Positions 1 to 37,600 of a stretch of 64,000 bases of DNA are shown here, piece after piece. The translations under genes and the position numbers were made by a program. Under the pieces are notes generated by a model. It was not told the DNA's origin. It did not search any database and saw only the letters and a program-made list of their open reading frames with translations. The first letter of the stretch is position 1; each line of letters opens with the position of its first letter. The stretch lies in the NCBI RefSeq assembly GCF_002775205.1, contig NC_036456.1:25889850-25953849 (forward strand), in the 5' to 3' direction. Origin of the DNA: Xiphophorus maculatus. Lineage: Eukaryota > Chordata > Actinopteri > Cyprinodontiformes > Poeciliidae.

Positions 1-336
1 AGGAACTCAGTGGTTCAGCTGTTTTGCAGTTTTCTGGAAGTTTGTTCCAGATTTTTTGTTGCATAGAAGCTGAATGCTGCTTCTCCATGTTTGGTTTGGT
101 TCTAAAAAAATCTGATGCATTTTGGGCCGTCTGTTGTTTATAAGTGCTTTTTTTTGTTCTTTTTGTAAATAAAACTTGTTTCCTGTTTTAATTTTTCATA
201 TCTTAAACTTCTTTTCTTTTTTTCTCATCTTTTTATTTGAGACACGCAACATGACAATTTTCTCTAGTCCTAAATCAACGCATTTACAAATAAATTGTTT
301 CCTGTTTTAATGTGCATGAATGCGTTTCTGTGTCAG

Positions 337-24684
<24,348 letters not shown>

Positions 24685-25095
24685 GGGACATCTTCCTGTT
24701 TGACCAGCTTGTTGGTTTTTGATGAAGAATGTGAAGCTGTTACTGATGATGCAGTTATTACTTGAACATACATTCTATTTACATTTCTCTGATTTTTCCT
24801 GAAACATCACTTTTTTGTATTTTTAATGATTGTCAGTTAATCTAAGCAGTAATTTTCAAATTGGTTAAGTGTAGCTAACGGAAGCATTTTTTGTATAATC
24901 AATTTGTCACAACGTGAAGTAATTTTGAAGCATTGCTCTGGATGATCTAAATGTTATTTTGAGGTAAAATTACTTTTCTGACACGATTGCCATTTTTTGT
25001 AAGAAAATTATAATGCCTCTAGGGGAGATTTGTTTTTCCCTTTTTCTTTTGTCATAATGAAAATTTTCATTTTAAATCCAGAGTTCTTTAAGTAA

Positions 25096-25101
25096 AATAA
25101 A
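25096..25101 (+). promoter_or_regulatory. Candidate polyadenylation signal for gene A
   Basis: A canonical AATAAA lies about 410 nt after the gene A stop codon in an AT-rich, ORF-free stretch (24685-25200). It is the best-placed signal, but other A-rich hexamers are nearby. Confidence 0.45.
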
Positions 25102-25603
25102 ATATAATTTTACACTAAAACTCAATGTGTGTGAAGCCTACTTTTCTATTATATGTTTTACTTTAGCTATTTTGTTTGGTGTTTTGTCTCTAATCATGGT
25201 AGAGGATGCTACCCATGATATATTTAGACTTTGTCCTTAACCCTTTGGAGTCTTGGGTCTAAATGGCCGTTTTGGTCTAATTTTGAATTTACCCTTATAT
25301 TTTCACCATAAAAACTATTTACCTTACCTTGTTTGGTATCATTATTTTCAGAACATCCTAAACTTTGTGATTTTACAGTGTTTGTTTCATTTTGACAAAA
25401 TTTATTATCACATTGGAGCAAAAAACACACACAGAAACATGACGTCATGCCCGCCACAGGTCGGGCGTCGACCTCAAAAGGTTTAAGATAAAATACTTAT
25501 TCACACCATGTTTGTCTTCTCTCTCATTAAAATATATATAAGTACATATACAAGTAAGTACCAATAAGTAAATCTCTTGTTTTGATCACCAGTTCTCCTA
25601 ACG

Positions 25604-25830
25604 CACAGGTGTCAAACTCCAGTCCTCAAGGGCCGCTGTCCTGCAGTTTTTAGATGTGCCACAGGTACAAAACACTGGAATGAAATGGTTTAATTACCTC
25701 CTCCTTGTGTAGATCAGTTCTCCCAGCCTTGCTAATGACCTATTTATTCTATTCAGGTGTGGTGCAGCAGAGGCACATTTAAAAGTTGCAGGACAGTGGC
25801 CCTCGAGGTCTGGAGTTTGACACTCCTGTA
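25604..25830. mobile_element. MITE with long inverted ends (gene A-B intergenic)
   Basis: The left end CAGGTGTCAAACTCCAGTCC...GGCCGCTGTCCTGCA pairs with the right end TGCAGGACAGTGGCCCTCGAG...GAGTTTGACACTCCTG. There is no coding potential between them. It is a common hAT-type non-autonomous family in fish. Confidence 0.75.
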
Positions 25831-27455
25831 AACGCTCGAACATCCAAATTGTAAACAGTTACGCTCTTATTTTGAAATTCAGCACCTGAACCGGATATGG
25901 CTAAATAGGGTCGCCATTTTTAAGCTGGCTCACCTGCTAACAGTTGATAATTTATGTTTAAAAAAAAAAAAAAAAAAGTGACAAACTGGTTAATTTTGTA
26001 TAAGTAAGCTGAAAGAAAGCCAACTAAAGGTATGTAGGAATTAATTATGAAAAATAAACGTGTACTGAAACAGTTTAGTTTAAAATTCCATCGCCGTTTG
26101 CTTGGTTGTTGTCTCGTTAGCATAATGGCTAACAAACGGATTTTACCCCCGCGCTAACGTTAGTCTATAGTTAAAATGCTGTTTTATGTTTTCTCTGTTC
26201 GCTCATATGCTCTAACTTTTAACATTGTTAATCCACCTTAATTAAGAATGTAGTCATAGCTTCATGATTTTTGTTTAGATGACAGATCTCATTAGCATAA
26301 TTTAGTTACCATTGTTTTTTTTTAAGTTACCATTGTGGTCGTCAAGTTAACGTGTAGTTGTGATTTATGCTAACCTATAAACTTTTACTTTTTAATCTTT
26401 GGACATTTCACACACACACACACACACGCAACTGTTGATTAGATAAGATAAGATAAATCTTTATTGTCATTGTCACAAGGACAACGAAATTCAAAGGGTG
26501 CCATCAGTCGGTGCACATGCCCAAAAACAAAAAATAACTGTCTCACAATTCACACACAACGCAAGAATCAACAAACAACTGGCAAAAAAAAAAAAAAAAG
26601 AACAGCCACATTCTCACATACATCATTTATGGTGATTAATGGTTGTTTTTGATTGCATTTAGTTTTGTTATTGCTATCGGGTAGAAACTGAATGTAAACA
26701 AAAAGCTAGCAAGCTAATTTGTTTGGGCAACTCGAAAAGCAAACTGGTAATTTTATAGATTACTTGCACACAAAACAAGTGTTGCCAAACATGGGGCGCC
26801 TGATTGTATTTTAATTAAATAATTAGCCAACACTTATTGCAGAAATAAATATTTTCTTGTTCTATAAACATAATGCAATCAGTGAGGTGGTGCAAGTAAC
26901 AAATTATATAATCTGGTAAATACAGTAGTTCTTATGATGAAATGTGGTTAAACCAACAAATTGTTGCAAGTTTACAGATTTTAATTTTCTTGGTAGAAAA
27001 ATCTTTAACATTATTCAGTTTCATAATTGAAGAAGTTTCTTATAGCTCTTATGTCTGTTCATTTACAGAGCAATAACTGTCTATTTGAAGAATGATAAAA
27101 AGTTAAATTAAATGGTTATGATTTATATAAATTTAGCATTTTCTGGATGTATTTTCTATAACTTATACTTTTTGTGCATCACTTCACTACTAGTACATAA
27201 AGGGCATTTTAGATAGTTTGTTGCATATTCTGACATCCTGAGGAACAGAAACCTCAATTTAACATCTTTCTTTACCCTTTTAGCGCCGTGGCTGCTGGAG
27301 CATTTGGTACAAGGAAGATTTGGTCATTTGTTTCCTGTTGTATCTGGTAGCTTTGCACAACTGTGCTGTGGATAGCAAGGCTATCAGTTTAACACCAAAC
27401 ATTGTAACAACGCCAAGCTATGACACAATAATGTTTTCATTTCTCTAACCATCAG
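25831..27455. other. Gene A-gene B intergenic region and possible gene B 5' region
   Basis: AT-rich with no supported ORF. It includes poly-A near 25960, a CA repeat at 26411-26427, and near 26440-26515 a GATAAGATAAATCTTTATTG segment that looks like the 3' end of a fish retroposon. The gene B promoter and any 5' non-coding exon should lie here, but I cannot place them. Confidence 0.45.
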
Positions 27456-28690
27456 CCTTCATTCCTTTTCTGATGTTTATAACATCCACACTGGGAAGCA
27501 CAGATTTGAAATCTTTAAAAGTAGAAACACTTGTTTCTAAAACATCAAAAAAGATGCTTTCTTCTTCAAATTGCTCTTCTTCTCAAGGACCTTCAGACTT
27601 TGATATGGATGAATCTGGTTCTTCCACAATGAATTCATCACATTTTACAGATGAAACTAAAAGTATAAGTGATATTAGAGTCGATGTCAGCAGGAAACAA
27701 GACAACAATGACAAAGCTGGGACAGAGCAATCCTATCCTTTCCCCGATAGCCCAGAGAATATTCTGGAACTGGCCACTAAGATCCTCCAACGGTTTGGGC
27801 TTGAAAAAGAAGATTTGGAAAGTCTTCTCTCCTACCCTGAAGACCAGGTCACTGTAACAAATCTGCCTGCCATCTTGGAGCAAATCTGCATTATGAAGAA
27901 GAAGAAAATAACTGATGGTTCAAACTTTCCACGTGTCACAAGCACAACTGGATTTGACCATTTTAGTTGTTCAGAAGGTGAACAGATTCACAGAGTCGAT
28001 CAAAATTTTGGATTTGATGGAGTTTTGGAAGAAACCAGTAAAAGGAGGAGCTCAACAGAGGTGAAAAACTGGGATTCACATGTTCAGAAAAGCTCTTCCA
28101 CCAGTTCTAGCTCAGTCAGGACCTTTGTGGACCATCCACCCAATAATTCGAATAACCTGCAGACCCAACCAAGTCGTAGTTTACAGTCCATTCTCTCCTT
28201 GTTTCCTCTGGTGATGCAAGAAACCGGTAGAAGTTCTGCCAACTCTGAAGGATCTGAACCAAAATCCAACTGGAGTTCAACACCTGAAATGAAACAAATT
28301 GCTGAAATTAAGCAATTTGTTTCAATACCTAAAGACGAAGAACCTGGCCAGGCCATTAATGACATGTGCAAAAATAAGAGTAAAGCTAACGGACAAGTTA
28401 TAATTGCTGTTGAAACGAAGAAGAATCAAAAATCAAACCAGAAGTACGGGAAGACACAAAGTTACTCTGATTTAAATCCAGCTTCTCCTCCATCCATGAG
28501 GCCAACGTGTCTGCCGGAGGCAGCTTCCACCCAGTGGCTGCTGCAGCCTTCAGGCAGAGCGTTCCTACCTGATCCAACTGGTTTCAATGGTCTGCCTCCA
28601 CAAGCCATGATGGAGGATTACACTGCTGCCAAACCAAGGTCGTTCCCACACACCTGTTCTCTCTGCAGCACCGTGTGCGTTAATTTTAAG
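27456..28690 (+). CDS. Gene B N-terminal exon with the start of a U1-type finger
   Basis: The exon contains PENILELATKILQRFGLEKE followed by DLESLLSYPEDQVTVTNLPA, a short helical motif typical of the ZNF638/matrin-3 N-terminus. It ends AKPRSFPHTCSLCSTVCVNF, the Cys pair of the finger. An in-frame stop at 27446 and a CAG acceptor at 27453-27455 bracket the start. I take the ATG at 27473, but translation could start in an upstream exon. Confidence 0.75.
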
Positions 28691-31600
28691 GTGTGTACTT
28701 TTCTTCTGATCCCTCCATTGACAAGTTAAGTTAAAGTTAAAACCTTTTCAATTGTAGAATTCACTTTTACTTTAGCTAATGCTGAAATGATTAATCAAAT
28801 ATTGAAATAATCAATTTAGTAATTTATTAATTAACTCAGGTATGCAGTTAAAAAGAGAGAATTTGTTGAAAAAAATGTATTCAGAGCAGTAATTCAGCAT
28901 AAACTACAAAATAGATTCAATTTGCATTTAAGATAAGAACACATTTCGATGTCCATGCTTTTACATTGACATCGAAATGTAAATGGCATTTTTAAATTCA
29001 TCCAGTTCAAATTCACTAAACAAAGTGTTTATTTTTTTATTTAAAAATTATTTAATTATTTGTTGTATTTCTAATGTTGAATTTTAAATGAAAATCTGAA
29101 GAATGCGTCAACTTATCAGAATAATCGATTAATACTTAAATAATTATTAGTTGCAGCCCTAATTATAGCACAACAAGGTTTTTGTTAAAATAGTATAAAT
29201 AACTGCCATTTCATGTAGAAATATTTAAATTTAATGTTTTGTAGAAACTTATAACAAAAGTTTCACAAAAATTAAAAGGAAAAATAGTAACAATTTCTTG
29301 TTAAAGGAAACCATAACCATAAATATTATTCTATCATTTATCATCGTAAAAATTTATTCTAATGAAAATAAATTCCAATTAATGCACCCCAAAACTGTCA
29401 AATTTTAAAACAAACTTTCATACTATTTTTTCCAGTTTTGGTTTCATAAAGACGTTAATAAATATCGAATTCAAAATTATAATTAAGTGTAGTTAGTATG
29501 TGGAATTTAATGACATAAATCACACATTTTTATGTCATTGGTGTCCTGAAAAATTATTTAGATACAACAGACATGCTGGCTTATGTCTGTTTGTTGGCAT
29601 AAAACTTAAATATGTTGAAAATGAGAAAAGAAGAAGAAAATGGTTAAATGTTCAAAATGAGCAACCTTTATAAAGAAACGATGCTCCTTCTGGCTGCACT
29701 GATTGAAATGTTTTTTTTGATGAGTTTCCTGTAACATTTGCTGCTCTTCCTGCCAGGAGTGGATCATCCACCAGAATATCAGCTTTCATATCGAGGCCTG
29801 CATTCTCTTCCGCAAAACGTCAGTGACTTTTTTTAAAAGCTCAGTTTAATATTTGTTCTCTGTGATTTATGGAGGTTTATCTTTTTGTTGAGTCATCAAG
29901 AATATTTTAGGATTTTTAAGAGATTTTTGCTGTTGCTACAGTAGAAATTCCTAATACAACATTTTTTTTCCTTTTCTTTTTTTAATGTTTTGCCCTACCA
30001 AGAGAAAAAACTAATTCTGACTTTTTATTGAAGAGAATCTGTTAAAAAATTTGGATTTTTTTCAATTTTTCTGTTTTTCTACAGATACCCAAACTGGGAT
30101 TGTAGAGTACCACTGTTTGAGAGGTAAGTCAAATAAAAATCCTTAGTCTCCATTTTTAAAAAGTATATTTTTAGGTTATTTTCTACCAATTAAATGATGT
30201 TTTTATTTTATTTTATTTTTGTAGTTTTCCTGATAAAGACCCCTCCACCTCTGCTCAGACATTCCAGCGTTACGATCACAGAGTTGGGTCTGAGAGCCGA
30301 TCCAGATCCAGATCCAGATCCATCAGTTCATACAGACTGGAGAATAAATGTTACAGATCCAGGAGCAGTTCCTACTCTCCAGGTCCTCATTTCCGCGATG
30401 CTTTGATGAATAGAAGCAAACCAGAGGAGTGGGAGGATGCAAACACTCACAGGTCGGTGAGATGCGAGCAAAATTCTCATCGGTAATACTGGAAAATCTT
30501 TAGGGGAAATTTAAAGATGACTTATTATGCTTCCTTGACGACATTAGGATACTTCTATGCTCTATTTATGTTCATTAAATTTTTTGACCAAAATAATTCT
30601 TAGGTAATGAGATTTCCATCTGGTCTGTTCTGTTTTAGGGCCTCTGTCACTTTAAATCCAAATAAGTTGCTGCTGGCCATGAGTTCCGTTTGGGTTGCTA
30701 GGTGATGAGTCTGGGCCGGGCATCTGTTGCTAGGTTACGGGGCAGTGCCTGCTCATTTGTTAGATTCCAGAAGTTTTTGAAAGGGCTCATTTTCCAGACA
30801 GCAAAAAAAAACATGAACTTATGCTGAAAAGTGAGTTTTTTTAAAAGTGCTGCAGTTTTTAGAAGCAGTAGAAACCCAAACGGAAGCACAAAATGTGAAT
30901 TTTGCATAATGCATCCATTTAAAAGCTTTCTTGATGTCAGAAAAACTGCTGATAATTTACAGTTTTTAAAGTCTTCAACCTAATTTTGGTTTCCTGCAGA
31001 TCTCTCCCACCACCTTCGACGTGGCGTGACCGTTCGGATTCGAGGAGCCATCGGAGGCGATTTTCATCCGGGAGGAGCAAGAAGAAAAAGTCTTCATCCG
31101 ACCAGAGACGCAAGAGACCAACAAGGTCATCCAGTAAACGGCTGAGGTCGAGCAGAGTAGAGCAGCTGACCAAAAAGCTGCTGAGAACATCAGGTTGGAG
31201 TAGCAGAACAGCTTCTGTCTGTATAATTTTGAAAAGAGATTCGCCACAATGATGAGCCTCTGAAACAAACGTTTTCTCTCCTGCAGCTGTCCAGTCGCTT
31301 ATGAAGAAATCGCAACTTAAATCTGTGGTCAGAACTCTGGTTCCCATCATCTTGGCTGAACTCAGGAAACTGAAATCCTCTTCTTCTCATTCATCAAAAA
31401 AGAAATTGGATTCAAATTTTTCCAAAGTGAAATCTGACCTTCAGATCAGTGAACCTGGTTTGTCCAGAAAGCCTCAGGTTAGCGCTAAGATGCATTTTAA
31501 ACTCAATTTATTCAAATAAACAGTTTGTTTTAGTCTTGTCTCCAATTTTCTGAATGTGAAAATGCTACATCTTACAATAATAACAGTAAAAATATTTTTT

Positions 31601-34600
31601 AATTATTTTTTTCGGCCATTTTTTAACTTTTACATACAAAAGTAAGAAAAAAACAAAAAAATAAATGCGTACACCATACTGAAAAAAAAAAGACGAAATG
31701 GATAAACAATTATATAAATTCACAGTTTTATTCTACTGCAGATATAAAACATTTAGAGATGGATGGAAAAATTATTGTAGTAATTAACTTGTTCGTACTT
31801 TTTTAGTCATTGTACTGATTTTATTTTACACATTATACAGACAATAAAGTTGACTAATTCTGATTTTGTAAAACAATTGACAGCCAAAGAACCAAATAGA
31901 GAGAAATTCGTACTTCAGTTAATTTTTAACAATTTACTTCTAGAAACTAAAGTTCTGCACATTTTCACAGCTATCAGATAGAAGTATTTTGTTAAAAAGT
32001 TCTGTGTAGTTTCCTTAAATTGTTTTGCTCTAATTAAATTTTTGCTCCAAAGATTATGTAATCATAAAAAACATTCTGCTTTTCAGGTGTTTTCTGTGTT
32101 ATAAATTATCTGGACTAAAACATATAAATAAAAGTAAATGTAATGTTATTGTGTATTTTAGCAGATCTGTTTTTAAAGCCCAGACATGTTTTTTACAACC
32201 TGGTCATCGTTATTTAAGGTTATTTTAGTTTTGGTCTTTTTGCTCTTAAATTTCTTTAATCTGTGTATGTTTTAAAACCAGGACGATGCACCAAAAGAGA
32301 AAAGGATGAAGAGCCTCGATATTCAAGGAACATCAGCCACTGTGGTTAAAGAAAAGAAGCAGTTTGTATTTAATTTTATTCACACCTACATTTTTACATC
32401 ACTATGTTAAAATTTAATGTTTATTTTTATAGAATATACTTTCTAGAAAAAGTTTTTCTACTAAAAGGAAGCAGAAAATGACTTTGCAACAGTGAATTGT
32501 AATTTTTCTAAGTGTCTAGTCTTAAGAGGAAAAATTGATTTTTCATTAAAGTAAAATAGAAATATCATGTACTGTCTGAAATTGAGGGATACTAGCAGCA
32601 AAGTAAGAAAAAAAAGAATTAGATGACTTTATGGTAAACGCAAGAAAAAACATTAATGCTATTAGCAATAGCAGACCCTGATTAAAGAAATGTGCAACTG
32701 CAATTTTTAGTATTTTGATTTTAGGTGAGGATTTTAAAATAAGAGTGAATATTTGTGCAAAAAAAAAAGCAAAATACTGTTTACCAGAAATTTAAAAATT
32801 GTCCAAATAACATAAACAACTTAAGTTTCAGGTTTTTCTATTGCTTTTATTAAAAGAAAAAGTCAATAGAGGAGCCTAAAAAGTTGCTAAATATAGTAAC
32901 AATAGTTACTTGGCCACACCACTCGGTATTTTGCTCCGCCCACTTTTGGGACTTTTCAAAATTCTTTGGGGGGCAGAGTTAAGCTTTCACAAGGGGTAAG
33001 TTGCACTTTGAATCTACTTTCTGTTTATCTAGCAAAACACATATAGCGCATATTAGTATTAAATATTAATCAAATCTTATTTAAAAGGGGGGGAAGAATA
33101 TGATGGAATAGAAATATAATTTACTCTCCCTCAGTGGAGAAATTCAGGTATACCTGGAGCGAAGTAACTGGGGAAAAAAAGTAAGTTACTGTACAGTTAT
33201 GACAAATTTACAGCAAAAGAAAAAAAATATTGAACTTATTAGCAATAGACCCAGATTCAAAGAAATATTCAACTCAGTGGGATCATTTTCTATACATTTT
33301 CTTTTTTAGATTTTGATTCTAGGTGATTGAAAAATATACAAAATGTGAGTGAATATTTGTGCAAAAAAAGGAAAATTACAAGAAATTTAAAAATTGTCAG
33401 TTATTGCAGAAATATGAACGTATTTTGAGTTCTTTGATTGCTTAAAAAATGTTGATGGAGGAGTCTGAAAAGTCACTAAATATAGTGACAAAGTTTTTAA
33501 GTTGCCAACAGTGCATCATCACAGGTGGCCACGCCCCTCAGTATTTTGGCTCCGCCCACTTTGGGGGAATTTTTACATTGTTTTTTTTTTCTGGTTTGGA
33601 GTTTTGCTTCCACATGGTTAGTTGCACAGCAACTGCTTAACAGATTAGTGCTAAATGTTTAAATATTATTCAAAGCAACAAACAATTATAAGCAGGCATT
33701 ACTGCAATCAAGGAAAGTTTCTCTTTTTTAGAGCAATTTTAGAATGGACACATTCAAACCGTAAGTCTTTTCTACATTCAGCTCATTTTCTTTTCTTCTC
33801 AGATTATCTGTGGAACCAAAAGTCTTCAGAAGACGACCAACCAAACCTGTGTCCAGCACTGATCCGGCTCTACATTCAACTAGAAATAATGCATCGTTAC
33901 CAAAAAGAAGGATGACAACAAGCAGACGCATTTCAAAAGCAAAAGCTTTGGTTTCCAAAGCAAGAATTATCCTAAACCGGCCGTTTGTCAGATCTCTAAA
34001 AGTAGGAACTGTTAAATTTGAGGTGAAAAAACAAGTTTCAAAGCGTCTAGGAGCTACAAAGTTGATGTTTACAAAGAAGAAAGTGGCTGGTAGTGACTCC
34101 AAAAAACCACAAAAAGAGTTTAAACAATCTCTGAAGGGACTGGAAGAGAGAACTACAGAAGAAATGAGACAGAAACCTAAAATTAGAGTAAAACATCTAC
34201 AGGAAGATGTGAGCAAAGAAGAAATGAAAGAAAATGAAGATCTTATGGAGATAGAAAACCTGGAAACTCTTCAGACCAAAGAGTTTGAAGATGCTGAAGC
34301 TCTGAAACATCTGGAAATAAGATCAGCAGATTGTGTGGAGGTTAAAACTACAACTACAGTCAAACTACAGAGGAATTTATCCAGTAAACCAGCAGAGAGT
34401 TGCGCATCAAGCTGCTCCGTTTTTACACCAGGACCAGCTGATCCGCCTCAGACTGAACAGAATCTCCTCAAAGCTCCAACACCTTCAGTTGGTTCATTGT
34501 CACAGAGTCAGAGTGAAAATCAGATTTCCTCCTCACGTCAGAGGACTGAGGCTGACGCTTTGGAAACAGGAAGTTCACCTGACTTCAAGAAACGGCAGAA

Positions 34601-37600
34601 AAGAAAGAAGAGAAAAACAAAGAAAAAAGGTAAATTTAACAACATAAACCGATCAAAGAACACCTGATGTTATTTTTCCTTTCTGGTATGTGAATCCTAT
34701 AAAAGTCACAGTGATTTTTGTTTGTTTTTCTGTAAATTTGTTGGTTTTGGCTCATCATGGGGTCTGCTAATAAAGACACATCATGGTTTATTTGCCAACT
34801 TCATAAAGTATTGTGTTTTTTTCTTTATTGTAGTACAATTCATTTTATTTTTATAGGGCCAGTTCACAACATGTTGTCTCGAGGCAGAGAAAAAAAAATT
34901 TAATCTCTTCTTGTATCCATTCTAACTTGATCTCAGTTATCAGACAATACAATCAAGTTCAGATTATTATTCAGAGTAGTTTAAAATGTTTTTTGTTATA
35001 AGGAAACGCAGCTGATTGCATCGAGTCATTAACTTGCAGGATTCACAACGAACACAGACGGTTGTTTGCGTTGACTCGTTAATTTTAATCCCCCAAACTG
35101 AGCATGCATGGATGACAGTGGAGAGGAAAACCTCCCCTTTAACAAGAAGAAATATGGCTTAAAAATAAAATCTCTTTTTTTCTAATACCAAATTTCATTT
35201 CTGATTTTAAAAGATTTTATTTGTCCCTCAAAACACAAATTACAAACAGAAAATAGATTTTAGAAATGGCTTTTGTTTCAAGAATTCCCACTGGGAGTTG
35301 ACCTGAATTCAACGTCAAAATAAATAAAAGTTGTAAAATACGTTTGTGGTAGTTTTTGGGTGGGTAAACATCAAATGCATTGGTTTAAAAAAAAAAAAAA
35401 GAATCATAATTTTTATAAAAATTAACTCTTGAAGATCAGAAAATTTGATTAATCGGTAAATTTGATGTATATCCTGCAGCAGTATCTCAACGTAATCCGT
35501 CAGGAGGAACTCCAGCTACCAAAACGAGTCGTTCAGCTGCCGTCCCGACCTTCAAAGAAAACCTGGTGAAATGTCTGAGTGAAAAACAAATTGGTAAAAA
35601 AAAATCAGTAAAAGAAAAGCTAGAAAATCTGTAGATTAATCTTAACTGATGTATGTAAATCTTTGTTTTGACTCTCTTCTCCAGATTGTTTAAGCAGGAG
35701 AACCATTATGTCTCCGAAGGTGAGTTTTTATTTAACAGCTATGAACCGCTTCTCTAAAAACACATCTTCAATATCCGCTTCCCAGAGTTAAAACCTTTGC
35801 TGTAAACTGACCCAAACTCTACATTTTTAGTTTTAATCGTAAGCTTGATACACTTTAATTTGTCTTAGGATCAGTAATGCAAATATAACCTCATTTTTTT
35901 GTCATGTTTCTGTCATTTACTGTGAGTAAATCTAAATTATGTCCCAACCTTTTGGCTCCACATAAAGCCTAATCTATAGTTAAACAGGAAAATGTAAAAT
36001 CTGTGTGAACATTTCTCTACTAATCTATTTTTCTCAGCTGGTTTGCCTCGATGCGAAGGTGCTGCTCATAACAAACCTGCCCAGGTATTTCGACGGCTGC
36101 TACAGAGAGGATGACGTTGCTGATCTGCTGCGCCCGTTTGGTTTCATCTTTAAGGGGAGCAACATCTACGTTATTCCTGAAAAGTGCATGGTGGGTAGCA
36201 GATACATCAGAGATTTACCTTTTTCTCTTCTTAACCAAGACATCACTGGAGATAAAAACCTGAAAATCCCTCCCAGTAAGGCCTTAGAAACTTTGGCCGT
36301 TTGTGCAGTTTTCATTTGTTTTATGCATTTCCTGAACCAGAATGGAGAAATATGAATAAAAACATGAAGAAAAGCAGCCGAGAATTCAGGGAAAATTTCC
36401 AGTAAAGTCGCAAAAAGCGAAGATTTGTATATTTATATATGCAGTAAGGAATAAGAAGTCAGTGGAAAAGGACCTCAGAGGACCTCAGAGCGACACCTAA
36501 CAAACCAACACTCGTAGGAGGGATTTAAAAGCACTCTGTATATGTAAATGTACCTTTGTTATTTGTAAGAAAGAGTATAATTTAAGGTTTCTCCTGATTC
36601 AACAAGTGATTTTTAAAATGTTTCCATCTTTGTGACAAAACTTCTGCGATTTTGGTTGAACAATGTCTTCACTTCTGCCATATAAGTCCAGTTAAAATGT
36701 ATGAATGCAATAATTATTAAATTGACTCCTTAATATTTTTGTTTATAGGCGTTTGCCCTGATGCCGTCTGTGAAAAGTGTTCAAAACATCGTGGCTTATT
36801 CCGACCAGAACCACATAGTTTTCAGAGGATCTAAACTGTCAGTCGGAGTTGTTCACAACATGGTTTCCATGACGCCAGTAAGAATATTTACATTTTATGT
36901 CTTTACCTTTCAAAATACGAGAATTCACAAATTTATTCAGTATAAAAGCAAAAGAGTATGTTATTTTGTAAATGAGCGAAGGGTATAATTTGACGCAAAA
37001 CAAACAGGCAGTAAAAATTTGAAGATTAAAAAGTTATTACAATTGTTTAAGTAAGTAAAAGCTACATAGTTACTATTTATTTTTGAACAAGTTTAGATAA
37101 AATTTACTGAGATTTTCCTCAAGATCAGTGAGTTTAAATTCTTTAAAGAAATCGAATCACTTTTTTAGAATCTCAGTACAAATGAATCTGAAGAAAAACA
37201 TTAACTCTGTTTCTCTGTTTGTTTCAGTTTGGCTTTTATTCATTTCTGATCAAAAGGACCCATTCTGTACGTATCGCATTGTTTCTGACTTTGATACAGA
37301 TTTTTATTTCAGAATAAGTGATTGCAGAATAAAATAACACATCTTTGTCAACAGAAACTGAAGGACGATGGAGGAAGTTTGATCTTCATCCACAACATCT
37401 CCCAGAGCGAAGCCGGCGCTCTGAGGGAAACTCTGATAAAAATCGGCTCTGTGAGACGATACCTGCCTCTTCTCAACAAGGTGCTGAACTGCAGCGTCTC
37501 ACACACGCGTGTGAGGGTGTGTGTAGAAAGAAGTTGAATTATTCCTTTGTGTGTTTCAGGTGTTTGTTGAATTTAAAGACAGACAAGAGGCGGACATGTT